A DNA stretch of 64,000 nt from the NCBI RefSeq assembly GCF_009708175.1, contig NZ_WMBB01000007.1:186001-250000 (forward strand), read 5' to 3'. The notes under the pieces are model-generated. The model saw only the letters and a program-made list of their open reading frames with translations, ran no database searches and was not told the DNA's origin. A program made the translations under genes and the position numbers. The stretch comes from Nocardia aurantiaca (GTDB lineage: Bacteria; Actinomycetota; Actinomycetes; Mycobacteriales; Mycobacteriaceae). Within the stretch, counting starts at the first letter, position 1. Every line of letters starts with the position of its first letter. This document shows positions 36,409-44,970 of the stretch, piece by piece.

Positions 36409-37470
36409 CTACCGGACCCGCATAAGGCGAACCTTGTTGTCAACCCTTTTCGCCGCGACGTCACGCGCGGCGTTCGTGAGCTGTTCCAGCAATTCCGGGC
36501 CCGACCAGGTGCGCTGGTCGCCCTTCTCAGCGGCTGTCACGAGATCGATCAGCTTCTGGTTCACCGGCGTGGGTATTCCTACCATGGCCCCGAGACCCAC
36601 GATTTCGCCGCACAGCCAAGGGATTTCGGTTTTGCGTCCGGCGGCCAGGTCGTCGGCCATGGAGGAGCGGGCCACCGGATCGACTGCCAGCACCTTTCCG
36701 GCAACCCTGCGGAAGACGCCATCCGGCATGGTCAGCAGTCGCGCCATCATCTCGGGCGGCAGGGGTGTGAGCCGGGCCGGGCGGATGCGGGCCGCCGCCA
36801 TGACCTCGAGGGCCTCGCGCTGGGCCAGGGCCAGGCAGCGGCGGTAGTCGCGGGTGCCGAGTTCCTCGCGCAGCGGGCGGCCGGAGAGCGCGTTGATGGG
36901 GTTGTTCAGGTTGAGCAGCAGTTTGGCCCACTGGATAGGCAGCAGGTCGGGGTGCCGTTCGAAGCCGAGCCCGGACTTGCGGAAGATCGCGCCGAAACGG
37001 TTGAGCGCCGAATCGTCGGCGATATCGACGGCGCCCGCGGTGCCGCGGTGGAAGCGGCCCTGGCCGCGGTGGACGACATTGAACATGACCATGCCGGGCA
37101 GCACCACGCAGGCGGGCAGGACCTCCCGGAGCACCACGTCGTTGCCGATGCCGTTCTGCAGGCTGATCACCACTGTGCCGGGTTTCACCAGACCGGCCAG
37201 TTCGGTCGCGGCGGCGGTGGTGGCCGCGGACTTCACCGTGATCAACACCAGATCGGCGTCATCGGTGGGTTCGGTGACCGCGCGGAAGGCGTTCGGCTCG
37301 ACCCGCCCGTCATTGCCGTCCAGGTCGGTCAGCCGCAACCCGAAGGTGCGTAGCTCCTCCACCACGCGGGGTCGGCCGACGAAGGTGACCTCGGCTCCCG
37401 CCACGGCGAGCCGACCGCCGACATAGCATCCGATGCTGCCCGCGCCCAGCACCGTCACCCGGAAACTCAA
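36409..37470 (-). CDS. Ketopantoate reductase-like protein (PanE/ApbA family)
   Basis: This 353-residue protein has the N-terminal NADP motif TVLGAGSIGCYVGGRL, the strand LVLITVKS, SLQNGIGND, and the catalytic Lys in PIQWAKLLLNLNNPINALSG, followed by the helical C-terminal domain. It would reduce 2-dehydropantoate in coenzyme A synthesis or a related 2-keto acid. It overlaps the pafC stop by four bases, so it is cotranscribed with pafBC, an insertion relative to the mycobacterial order as I recall it. Confidence 0.85.
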   Translation of the reverse strand: MSFRVTVLGAGSIGCYVGGRLAVAGAEVTFVGRPRVVEELRTFGLRLTDLDGNDGRVEPNAFRAVTEPTDDADLVLITVKSAATTAAATELAGLVKPGTVVISLQNGIGNDVVLREVLPACVVLPGMVMFNVVHRGQGRFHRGTAGAVDIADDSALNRFGAIFRKSGLGFERHPDLLPIQWAKLLLNLNNPINALSGRPLREELGTRDYRRCLALAQREALEVMAAARIRPARLTPLPPEMMARLLTMPDGVFRRVAGKVLAVDPVARSSMADDLAAGRKTEIPWLCGEIVGLGAMVGIPTPVNQKLIDLVTAAEKGDQRTWSGPELLEQLTNAARDVAAKRVDNKVRLMRVR

Positions 37471-38564
37471 GCCGGACCGACCTCCTCGAGCCCGGCGTAG
37501 GCGGCCAGGGCCGAGCCGGAGCGCTCGCGCACCGCGGTCACCAGTTCGGCCGGGCCGAGCACGGTGACCCCGGCGCCGAAGCCGAGCAACAGCCGCGCCA
37601 TCCAGTCCAGGGTGGCGAAGCGCATGGTGGCCTCGACGCTGCCGTCCGGGTGGGTGGTGACCTTGTGCATCGGGTACTGCTCGAGCACCCAGGCGTAGTC
37701 GGGGCGAATCCGCAAGCGCGCCAGCGGAACCGCGGGGTCGTCGACGAACAGGTCCAGGGCCGCCGTCTCATCCGCGGCGGCCTCGGCGGGCGGGCGGGCC
37801 GGTTCGTCGAGTGCGGTGGCCTCCTCGATGCGGTCGAGGCGGAACAGGCGCACGCCCTCGGCCTGGCGGCACCATCCCTGCAGATAGCTGTTGTTGTCCA
37901 CCAGCACGATTCGGATCGGGTCCACGACGCGCTCGGACACCACATCCCGGCTCGCCGAGTAGTAGACCAGGCGCAGGGCGTGATCGTGCTCCAGGGCGGA
38001 GCGGACGGTCGCCACGGCGGGGGCCTCCACCGGCACCGGCAGTGGTCCCGCGAATTCCCGTCCGGAGATGGCGGATTCGATCTTCGCGATGGCCGCGTGC
38101 GCCGCGCTGGGATCCACCATGCCGGGCAGATCCGCGATGGAACGGAGCGCTACCAGCAGTGCGGTGGCTTCCAGGGAGGTGAGCCGCAGCGGGCGGTCGA
38201 TGCCCGCGGAGAAGGTGACCTCGATGCTCTCCTCGGAGAAGGACAGGTCGATGAGATCGCCGGGTCCGTAACCGGGCAGGCCGCACATCCACAGCTGATT
38301 CAGGTCGGTCATCAGCTGCTTGGTGGACACGCCGAGTTCGGCCGCCGCCTCGGCCGCGCTGATGCCCGGATTGGCCTGGAAGTACGGAATCATGTTGAGC
38401 AGCCGGGCCAGCCGGGTCGAGAGTCGGCTGGTGGTGGCCGTGCTCCCCCGCCGATCCTTCGCACCGTCCGAAGCCCGTGCACCGTCACCGGTTCCGCCAT
38501 TGCGGGCGCTGTCGCCGTCGATCACACTGTCTCCCCGGCGTTTCCGTGGCGTGGTATCGCTCAC
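37467..38564 (-). CDS. pafC: PafC, WYL-domain transcriptional regulator
   Basis: This 365-residue protein has a winged-helix segment (ISAAEAAAELGVSTKQLMTD) and a WYL domain (ALRLVYYSASRDVVSERVVD, SYLQGWCRQAEGVRLFRLDR). With PafB it forms the activator of the mycobacterial LexA-independent DNA-damage response. An N-terminal low-complexity extension of about 45 residues makes it longer than usual. The GTG start overlaps the pafB stop (GTGA), so the partners are translationally coupled. Confidence 0.92.
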   Translation of the reverse strand: MSDTTPRKRRGDSVIDGDSARNGGTGDGARASDGAKDRRGSTATTSRLSTRLARLLNMIPYFQANPGISAAEAAAELGVSTKQLMTDLNQLWMCGLPGYGPGDLIDLSFSEESIEVTFSAGIDRPLRLTSLEATALLVALRSIADLPGMVDPSAAHAAIAKIESAISGREFAGPLPVPVEAPAVATVRSALEHDHALRLVYYSASRDVVSERVVDPIRIVLVDNNSYLQGWCRQAEGVRLFRLDRIEEATALDEPARPPAEAAADETAALDLFVDDPAVPLARLRIRPDYAWVLEQYPMHKVTTHPDGSVEATMRFATLDWMARLLLGFGAGVTVLGPAELVTAVRERSGSALAAYAGLEEVGPA

Positions 38565-39553
38565 GCCGACACCTCCGTCCGCTCCAGCACCGACTTCAGG
38601 CGCGCGATCACATTGTCGCGCAGGTCTTCCGGTGCCAGTACCAGGGCGTCCGCGCCGAGCCCGGTGATGAGCCGGGCCAGCCAGTCGCGGGATCGGATGG
38701 GCACCTCCACGATCGAACCCGGGCGGCCGCTCACGGTCCGCTCCTCCATGACCGGTCCTAGACGGCGGATCTCCTGACCGCGCCCCTCGGCCACCCACAC
38801 CGTGGCCGAGCCGCTGATCGGCGTCTGAGCGGTGACATCGGCGACCACTGCCCGCAGGTCCAGGTCCTCGGGCTTGTGCACGGCATTGGCCGGGCCGTAC
38901 TCGATGACATCCTCGTCGATGCGGGAGATGCGGAACACTCGCTGAGCGGCGCGCACATTGTCGTGGCCGACCAGATACCAGCGGCCGTGATGGGTGACCA
39001 CGCCCCACGGCTGCACATCGCGCTCCACCGGATCCCCGTGGGACTGGCGGTGTTTGAACGTCACCGCCCGCCCCGCGTCGATGGCAGCGAGCAGTTTGCC
39101 GAGCACCGGCTCCGAGCCGCGGGTGCGGGCCGGGACCGCGGGCACCGCCGACACCCCGGCGTCGGGTTCCACGTGAACACCGGCCGCGCGCAGCTTGAGC
39201 AGCCCGCCCTCCGCGGCCGCGGCCAGCTCCGGCGACTCCCACAGCTGCACCGCCACCGCGACCGCGGCGGCTTCCTCGCTGGTCAGATCGATATCGGGCA
39301 GTTCGTACGCATCCCGGTTGATGCGGTAGCCCTCGACGCTCGAGTACCGGCTCACCGGACCGATTTCCAGGGGTATGCCCAGATCGCGCAGCTCGTTCTT
39401 GTCGCGCTCGAACATCCGGCTGAAGGCCTCGTCGCTCGCGGACTCCTCGTACCCGGCGACCGACTCCCGGATGCGCTCCGCGGTCAGGAACTGCCGAGTG
39501 GACAGCAGCGCGATAACCAGATTCATCAACCGCTCGACCTTGGATATCGCCAC
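38561..39553 (-). CDS. pafB: PafB, WYL-domain transcriptional regulator
   Basis: This 330-residue partner of PafC has an N-terminal HTH (SKVERLMNLVIALLSTRQFL, AGYEESASDEAFSRMFERDK, ELRDLGIPLE) and a WYL domain (AVTFKHRQSHGDPVERDVQP, WYLVGHDNVRAAQRVFRISR). The start is set at GTG 39553, giving VAISKVERL like the known N-terminus, though in-frame ATGs at 39583 and 39592 exist. A strong hairpin separates it from pafA, so pafBC probably has its own promoter. Confidence 0.9.
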   Translation of the reverse strand: MAISKVERLMNLVIALLSTRQFLTAERIRESVAGYEESASDEAFSRMFERDKNELRDLGIPLEIGPVSRYSSVEGYRINRDAYELPDIDLTSEEAAAVAVAVQLWESPELAAAAEGGLLKLRAAGVHVEPDAGVSAVPAVPARTRGSEPVLGKLLAAIDAGRAVTFKHRQSHGDPVERDVQPWGVVTHHGRWYLVGHDNVRAAQRVFRISRIDEDVIEYGPANAVHKPEDLDLRAVVADVTAQTPISGSATVWVAEGRGQEIRRLGPVMEERTVSGRPGSIVEVPIRSRDWLARLITGLGADALVLAPEDLRDNVIARLKSVLERTEVSA

Positions 39554-39658
39554 CCGATAGAGAGTAATGGGAGCGTCGCGCATGTGAAGCACGGGCAGTC
39601 GCTATTTCGCCCCGATGTTCTCCGAAGATACCGGACGGGGCGGGGCCGGACACGGCAC

Positions 39659-39686
39659 GGGCCGCGAACCGTGGGGTTCGCGGCCC
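39659..39686 (-). terminator. Terminator-like hairpin after pafA
   Basis: GGGCCGCGAACC and GGTTCGCGGCCC form a perfect 12-bp stem with a GTGG loop, 72 bp after the pafA stop and before pafB. There is no U tract. The 12-base arm also occurs in the prcA hairpin at 41371-41382. Confidence 0.65.
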
Positions 39687-39757
39687 GCCGACGCGAGGAT
39701 TCCGGGTTTCTCAGGGGTTCGGGGGCGAATCCTCGAGGGTCCCGAGAGTGGGTTCTC

Positions 39758-41116
39758 CTACATCGAGGCGATGAGGCGATCCACGCGCTCGTCGACCGAG
39801 CGGAACGGGTCCTTGCAGAGCACCGTGCGCTGGGCCTGGTCGTTGAGCTTGAGGTGGACCCAGTCGACGGTGAAGTCGCGGCCCGCCTCCTGGGCGGCGG
39901 TGATGAAATCGCCGCGCAGCTTGGCGCGGGTGGTCTGCGGCGGCGTGGTGACCGCCGCGTCGACCGCCTCGTCCTCGGTGATCCGCTTGGCCAGACCCTT
40001 GCGGGCGAGCAGGTCGAAGACGCCGCGGCCACGCTTGATGTCGTGGTAGGCCAGATCCAGCTGGGCGATCTTGGGATCGGACAGCTCCATGTTGTAGCGG
40101 TCCTGGTAGCGCTGGAACAGCTTGCGCTTGATGATCCAGTCGATCTCGGTGTCCACCTTGGCGAAGTCCTGCGCCTCGACGGCGTCGAGGGTGCGGCCCC
40201 ACAGATCCACCACGGCGTCGACCTGCGCGTCGCGGTCGCGGTTGCGCAGATGCTCGACGGCGCGGGTGTAGTACTCGCGCTGGATGTCGAGCGCCGAGGC
40301 CTGCCGACCGCCGGCCAGCCGCACCGGGCGACGACCGGTGAGATCGTGCGACACCTCGCGGATGGCGCGAATCGGGTTGTCCAGAGCGAAATCTCGGAAC
40401 GCGACGCCCGCCTCGATCATCTCCAGCACCAGCGAGGCCGTACCCACCTTGAGCATGGTGGTGGTCTCGCTCATGTTCGAGTCGCCCACGATCACGTGCA
40501 GGCGCCGGTACTTCTCGGCATCGGCGTGCGGCTCGTCGCGGGTGTTGATGATAGGCCGCGAGCGGGTGGTCGCCGAGGAGACGCCCTCCCAGATGTGCTC
40601 GGCCCGCTGCGACAGGCAGAAGGTCGCCGCCTTCGGCGTCTGCAGGACCTTGCCGGCACCGCAGATCAGCTGGCGGGTGACCAGGAACGGCAGCAGCACA
40701 TCCGAGATGCGGGAGAACTCGCCGGCGCGCACCACGAGGAAGTTCTCGTGGCAGCCGTAGGAGTTGCCCGCCGAGTCGGTGTTGTTCTTGAACAGGTAGA
40801 TATCGCCGCCGATACCTTCCTCCGCGAGCCGCTGCTCGGCGTCTATGAGCAGATCCTCCAGGACCCGCTCACCGGCCCGATCGTGAGTGACCAGCTGCAC
40901 CAAGCTGTCACATTCGGCCGTGGCGTACTCCGGATGGGAACCGACATCGAGGTAGAGCCGGGCACCATTACGAAGGAACACGTTCGAGCTACGGCCCCAG
41001 GAAACTACCCGGCGGAACAGATACCGGGCCACCTCGTCAGGACTCAACCGACGGTGACCGTGGAACGTGCACGTCACCCCGAATTCGGTCTCGATCCCCA
41101 TGATTCGTCGCTGCAC
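39758..41116 (-). CDS. pafA: Pup-protein ligase PafA
   Basis: This 452-residue enzyme uses ATP to link the C-terminal Glu of Pup to substrate lysines. The catalytic Asp is in NGARLYLDVGSHPEYA (D57). ATP and metal residues are in MGIETEFGVT and INTRDEPHADAEKYRR. The GTG at 41116 gives exactly the 452 residues of the mycobacterial enzyme and the expected QRRIMGIETEFG start. The open frame to 41185 is not needed. It is monocistronic by its flanking hairpins. Confidence 0.95.
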   Translation of the reverse strand: MQRRIMGIETEFGVTCTFHGHRRLSPDEVARYLFRRVVSWGRSSNVFLRNGARLYLDVGSHPEYATAECDSLVQLVTHDRAGERVLEDLLIDAEQRLAEEGIGGDIYLFKNNTDSAGNSYGCHENFLVVRAGEFSRISDVLLPFLVTRQLICGAGKVLQTPKAATFCLSQRAEHIWEGVSSATTRSRPIINTRDEPHADAEKYRRLHVIVGDSNMSETTTMLKVGTASLVLEMIEAGVAFRDFALDNPIRAIREVSHDLTGRRPVRLAGGRQASALDIQREYYTRAVEHLRNRDRDAQVDAVVDLWGRTLDAVEAQDFAKVDTEIDWIIKRKLFQRYQDRYNMELSDPKIAQLDLAYHDIKRGRGVFDLLARKGLAKRITEDEAVDAAVTTPPQTTRAKLRGDFITAAQEAGRDFTVDWVHLKLNDQAQRTVLCKDPFRSVDERVDRLIASM

Positions 41117-41369
41117 CCTATCGACACTACAGCGGAGTTGTCCCCGGTAACGGGCTTGTCGGACAGCTGATGCAAACGTATTCACAACGATTTAGCACGG
41201 CGTGCAACGTGGCACGCACTCTACCCTGCGAAAAAGCAAGGCACTGCGTCCAATTTGCCTACGCTCCCGTTCCGGCCGGTTGGCGGCCCTGAAGGTCTCG
41301 TTCTCCCCTCCTCCGCTCCTCCTTTTCGCTCCCGCGAGCGTGGGAGACGGAGCGCGGTCCAGCACGACT

Positions 41370-41400
41370 CGGGCCGCGAACCGGAGAGGTCCGCGGCCCG
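41370..41400 (-). terminator. Terminator-like hairpin after prcA
   Basis: CGGGCCGCG and CGCGGCCCG form a 9-bp perfect stem (41370-41378 with 41392-41400) with a 13-base loop, 46 bp after the prcA stop. The rest of the 329-bp pafA-prcA gap holds only a 20-bp-period duplication of the prcA 3' end (41424-41460) and no gene. Confidence 0.55.
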
Positions 41401-41445
41401 AATCGGGAAATATATTCTCCTATGCCCAGGAGGGATCTCCAGTGC

Positions 41446-42216
41446 CTAGGAGGGGTCTCCGGACGAAGGTTTGTCCGCTTCCGCGGCGGCTATCGCGTTC
41501 GGGACCTGGCCGGTCACCAACTCCTGCAGTGCGGCGCCAAGGATGCGGCGAAACGCCCGCCGCGGGCGTGACTGCTCCAGGGTTGCCACCTCGAGCGAGG
41601 CGGAATTCAGGCTGCGCTGCTTGTCCTTGTCGGCCTCGGGGCCGGCCTTCTGCAGCGCGGCCACCGCCGTGGCGACGGCCGAGTGCAGGTCCATGCCCGC
41701 CTGATAGGTACCCTTGAGCGCGGTGACGATCGGGTCGGTGTTGCCGCCCATCACCACGAATTCCCGTTCGTCGACAATGGATCCGTCGAAGTTGATGCGG
41801 TAGAGCACCGAGCTCGACGACTGCTCCGGATACCCCACCTCCGCGACGCAGATCTCCACCTCGTAGGGCTTGAGCTGGTCGGTGAAGATGGTGCCGAGGC
41901 TCTGGGCGTACAGATTGGCCAGGAAACGGCCGGTCACGTCGCGACGGTCGAACTGGTAGCCGCGCAGGTCCGCCTGGAGGATGCCGCCGCGGCGCAGCGC
42001 CTCGAACTCGTTGTACTTGCCGACCGCGGCGAACCCGACCCGGTCGTACAGCTCACTGATCTTGTGGAGGGTGGCCGAGGGGTTCTCGGCCACGAACACC
42101 ACGCCCTTGTCGTACACCAGCACCACAACGCTTCGGCCCCGTGCGATGCCCTTGCGCGCAAGTTCGGTCTTGTCGCGCATGATCTGCTCGGCCGACGCGT
42201 AATACGGCAGTGTCAT
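41446..42216 (-). CDS. prcA: 20S proteasome alpha subunit PrcA
   Basis: This 256-residue subunit forms the outer gated rings of the bacterial 20S proteasome. Family blocks are YYASAEQIMRDKTELARKGI, RSVVVLVYDKGVVFVAENPS and KYNEFEALRRGGILQADLRG. The ATG overlaps the prcB stop (ATGA), supporting balanced expression. The C-terminus is Ser/Pro-rich. A near-duplicate of its last 17 bases follows after the stop codon. Confidence 0.95.
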   Translation of the reverse strand: MTLPYYASAEQIMRDKTELARKGIARGRSVVVLVYDKGVVFVAENPSATLHKISELYDRVGFAAVGKYNEFEALRRGGILQADLRGYQFDRRDVTGRFLANLYAQSLGTIFTDQLKPYEVEICVAEVGYPEQSSSSVLYRINFDGSIVDEREFVVMGGNTDPIVTALKGTYQAGMDLHSAVATAVAALQKAGPEADKDKQRSLNSASLEVATLEQSRPRRAFRRILGAALQELVTGQVPNAIAAAEADKPSSGDPS

Positions 42217-43073
42217 GCTTCGCCGATCCCCTCTGCCGCCAGCGCGGCCCGCTCGTCCACCATGGCCGCCGTGATCTCCTTGAGGCGGGCGTCGGTGACC
42301 TCCTCGGCGCCCTCGGAGTCGATGACGATGGCGGTCGGGTAGATGTTGCGCATGGTGTCCGGCCCACCGGTGGCGGTGTCGTCGTCGGCGGCGTCGAAGA
42401 GCGATTCGATCGCGATCCGCAGCGCCCGGTCCTGGTCGATACCGCGCTGATAGGTCTTCTTCAGCGACGACTTGGCGAACAGCGAGCCCGACCCCACCGC
42501 GGTGTATCCGAAGCGCTCCTCGCTGCGGCCACCCACCACGTCATAGGACACGATGCGCCCGGCTTTGTCCGGATCCTGGGCATCCGGATCGAAGCCGACC
42601 AGCAGCGGCACCACCGCCAGGCCCTGCAGGGCTGCGGGAAGGTTGTCGCGCACCATCTTCGACAGCTTGTTGGACTTGCCGTCGAAGGTGAGGGGCACGC
42701 CCTCGATCTTCTCGTAGTACTCCAGCTCCACCGCGAACAGGCGGATCATCTCGATCGCCATGCCCGCGGTGCCGGCGATGCCGGCCGCGGAGTAGGTGTC
42801 GGTGATGTACACCTTCTCGATGTCACGGCTGGCCAGCAAGTTGCCCTGGGTTGCGCGGCGATCGCCGGCGATCAGCACACCGCCGCGGTAGCTGACCGCG
42901 ACGATGGTGGTGCCGTGCGGAGCGATGTCCGACGGCACACCCGGATTCGGGTGCGTGCCGTCGGATCGGATTCCGTTGCCGGGCAACAGTTCCGGAGCGT
43001 GTAAACGTAGGTACTCGGAGAAAGAGGATTGGGCGAACCCCAACTGGAGCCGCAGGGGGTCACCTTGGGTCAC
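42213..43073 (-). CDS. prcB: 20S proteasome beta subunit PrcB
   Basis: This 286-residue precursor has a 54-residue propeptide and is cut before the nucleophile Thr in APHG/TTIVAVSYRGG, giving T1. Other active-site blocks are GDRRATQGNLLASRD (Asp17 region) and KVYITDTYSAAGIAGTAG (Lys33 region). The GTG at 43073 overlaps the pup stop (GTGA). The open frame to 43349 runs through pup and is not coding. It is the catalytic ring of the proteasome, in a pup-prcB-prcA operon. Confidence 0.95.
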   Translation of the reverse strand: MTQGDPLRLQLGFAQSSFSEYLRLHAPELLPGNGIRSDGTHPNPGVPSDIAPHGTTIVAVSYRGGVLIAGDRRATQGNLLASRDIEKVYITDTYSAAGIAGTAGMAIEMIRLFAVELEYYEKIEGVPLTFDGKSNKLSKMVRDNLPAALQGLAVVPLLVGFDPDAQDPDKAGRIVSYDVVGGRSEERFGYTAVGSGSLFAKSSLKKTYQRGIDQDRALRIAIESLFDAADDDTATGGPDTMRNIYPTAIVIDSEGAEEVTDARLKEITAAMVDERAALAAEGIGEA

Positions 43074-43264
43074 TGGCCGCCCTTCTGCACGTAAGCGCGG
43101 ACGAAGTCCTCCGCGTTCTCCTCGAGCACGTCGTCGATCTCGTCGAGCAGGTCGTCGGTTTCCTCCGCCAGCTTCTCGCGACGCTCCTGTCCCGCCCCAC
43201 CGTCGCCGATCGGGCCCTCGTCCTCGTCGCCGCCACCGGCGCGCTTGGTCTGCTCTTGTGCCAT
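43070..43264 (-). CDS. pup: Prokaryotic ubiquitin-like protein Pup
   Basis: This 64-residue intrinsically disordered tag ends in GGQ, so the C-terminal Gln must be deamidated by Dop to Glu before PafA can attach it to lysines. The helical segment REKLAEETDDLLDEIDDVLE forms a coiled coil with the proteasomal ATPase. A GGAGG Shine-Dalgarno precedes the ATG. First gene of the pup-prcB-prcA unit. Confidence 0.96.
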   Translation of the reverse strand: MAQEQTKRAGGGDEDEGPIGDGGAGQERREKLAEETDDLLDEIDDVLEENAEDFVRAYVQKGGQ

Positions 43265-43414
43265 AGCAGCCGACCTCCTCTGTGATCATCGGCGAGCATC
43301 GGAGAAGATCCGATGCTCGTCCCCCAACACTACCTATCAGCGCTGACAACGTGCCGGATTAAGCGTCATTGTGCTGTTGCCGCGATCTCCCGGCTGCCAT
43401 GTCGCGGACACCAA

Positions 43415-43448
43415 AAAGGGGCACGGGGTTCAATTCCCGTCCCCCTTT
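43415..43448 (-). terminator. Intrinsic terminator of dop, with a tRNA T-arm-like core
   Basis: On the minus strand AAAGGGG, a C/G mismatch step and ACGGG pair across an 8-base loop, and the stem is followed by TTTTT. This is a classical rho-independent terminator nine bases after the dop stop. On the plus strand the inner part reads ACGGGGTTCAATTCCCGT, very like a tRNA T arm, but there is no cloverleaf around it. It isolates dop from pup. Confidence 0.75.
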
Positions 43449-43456
43449 CGCGTCGG

Positions 43457-44956
43457 CTAGTGGGTCAGCTGCTGTACCAGTTCCGAGGCGGTGTGGACAC
43501 CGTCCAGGAGTTTGCCGACGTGGGACTTGGTGCCGCGGCGGGGTTCCAGGGTGGGGATGCGGACCAGGGAGTCCCCGCCGAGGTCGAAGATGACCGAATC
43601 CCAGCTCGCCGCCGCGATATCCGCGCCGAAACGGCGCAGGCACTCACCGCGGAAGTAGGCGCGGGTGTCGGTGGGCGGGTTGGTCATGGCATCGGTGACC
43701 TGCTGTTCGGAGACCAGGCGCTGCATGGAGCCGCGCGCCACCAGGCGGTTGTAGAGGCCCTTGTCCAGGCGCACATCCGAGTACTGCAGATCGACGAGGT
43801 GCAGCTTGGGCGCGGCCCAGGACAGGCCCTCACGGCTGCGCATGCCCTCGAGCAGGCGCAGCTTGGCGGGCCAGTCCAGCAGGTCGGCGCATTCGAGGGG
43901 GTCGCGCTCGAGCAGGTCGAGGACGTGGGCCCACTTCTCGATGACGTCCTTGGTGCGCTCGTCGTCGCTTCCGGTGCGGTCCATGAACTTCTCGACCCGG
44001 TCGAGGTAGATGCGTTGCAGCGCAAGGCCGGTCAGTTCGCGGCCGTCGGAAAGGGCAACGGTGGCACGCAGAGTCGGGTCGTGGCTGATGGTGTGCACGG
44101 CCGTGACCGGGCGGGCCAGCTGCAGATCCGAGAGGTCCTCGCCGGCTTCGATCAGGTCCAGTACCAGGGCGGTGGTGCCGACCTTGAGGTAGGTGGACCA
44201 TTCGGCGAGGTTGGCGTCGCCGATGATGACGTGCAGGCGGCGGTACTTGTCCGCGTCGGCGTGCGGCTCGTCGCGGGTGTTGATGATGCCGCGCTTGAGG
44301 GTGGTCTCCAGGCCGACCTCGACCTCGATGTAGTCGGCGCGCTGCGAGAGCTGGAAGCCGGGCTGGTCGCCGGACTGGCCGAGGCCGACGCGACCGGAGC
44401 CGCACACCACCTGACGGGAGACGAAGAACGGGGTGAGACCCATGATGATCTGGTTGAAGGGGGTCTCACGGCTCATGAGGTAGTTCTCATGGGTGCCGTA
44501 GGAGGCGCCCTTACCGTCGACATTGTTCTTGTACAGCTGCATGCGCGGCGCGCCGGGCACGCTGGAGGCGTAGCGGGCGGCCGCCTCCATGACGCGCTCA
44601 CCGGCTTTGTCCCAGATGACCGCGTCCAGCGGGTCGGTGACCTCGGGGGCGGAGTATTCAGGGTGGGCGTGGTCGACGTAGAGGCGGGCTCCGTTGGTGA
44701 GGATCATATTGGCCGCGCCGACCTCGTCGGCGTCGATCACCGGCGCGGGTCCGTTGAGCCGGCCGAGATCGAAACCGCGCGCGTCGCGCAGCGGCGATTC
44801 CACCTCGTAGTCCCAGCGTGTGCGCTTGGCGCGCGGCACGCCCTCGGCCGCGGCATAGGCGAGCACCGCCTGTGTGGACGTGAGAATCGGGTTGGCCGAC
44901 GGCTCGGTAGGCGTCGAAATGCCGTACTCGACCTCGATTCCGATGATGCGCTGCAT
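43457..44956 (-). CDS. dop: Deamidase/depupylase of Pup, Dop
   Basis: This 499-residue PafA paralogue deamidates PupGln and removes Pup from substrates. Catalytic Asp95 lies in NGARLYVDHAHPEYS. MQRIIGIEVEYGISTPTEPS and INTRDEPHADADKYRR are the ATP/metal regions. The Dop-specific loop (residues 40-80, PRAKRTRWDYEVESPLRDAR) is present and distinguishes it from PafA. It is transcribed alone, ending at the hairpin 43415-43448. Confidence 0.95.
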   Translation of the reverse strand: MQRIIGIEVEYGISTPTEPSANPILTSTQAVLAYAAAEGVPRAKRTRWDYEVESPLRDARGFDLGRLNGPAPVIDADEVGAANMILTNGARLYVDHAHPEYSAPEVTDPLDAVIWDKAGERVMEAAARYASSVPGAPRMQLYKNNVDGKGASYGTHENYLMSRETPFNQIIMGLTPFFVSRQVVCGSGRVGLGQSGDQPGFQLSQRADYIEVEVGLETTLKRGIINTRDEPHADADKYRRLHVIIGDANLAEWSTYLKVGTTALVLDLIEAGEDLSDLQLARPVTAVHTISHDPTLRATVALSDGRELTGLALQRIYLDRVEKFMDRTGSDDERTKDVIEKWAHVLDLLERDPLECADLLDWPAKLRLLEGMRSREGLSWAAPKLHLVDLQYSDVRLDKGLYNRLVARGSMQRLVSEQQVTDAMTNPPTDTRAYFRGECLRRFGADIAAASWDSVIFDLGGDSLVRIPTLEPRRGTKSHVGKLLDGVHTASELVQQLTH

Positions 44957-44970
44957 GCGTTCGAGCCTAG

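Noticed and set aside
43381..43460. Possible tRNA gene suggested by GGTTCAATTCC near 43430
   Set aside because: No D arm, anticodon arm or seven-base acceptor stem can be built around it; the stem pairs as a terminator on the minus strand.
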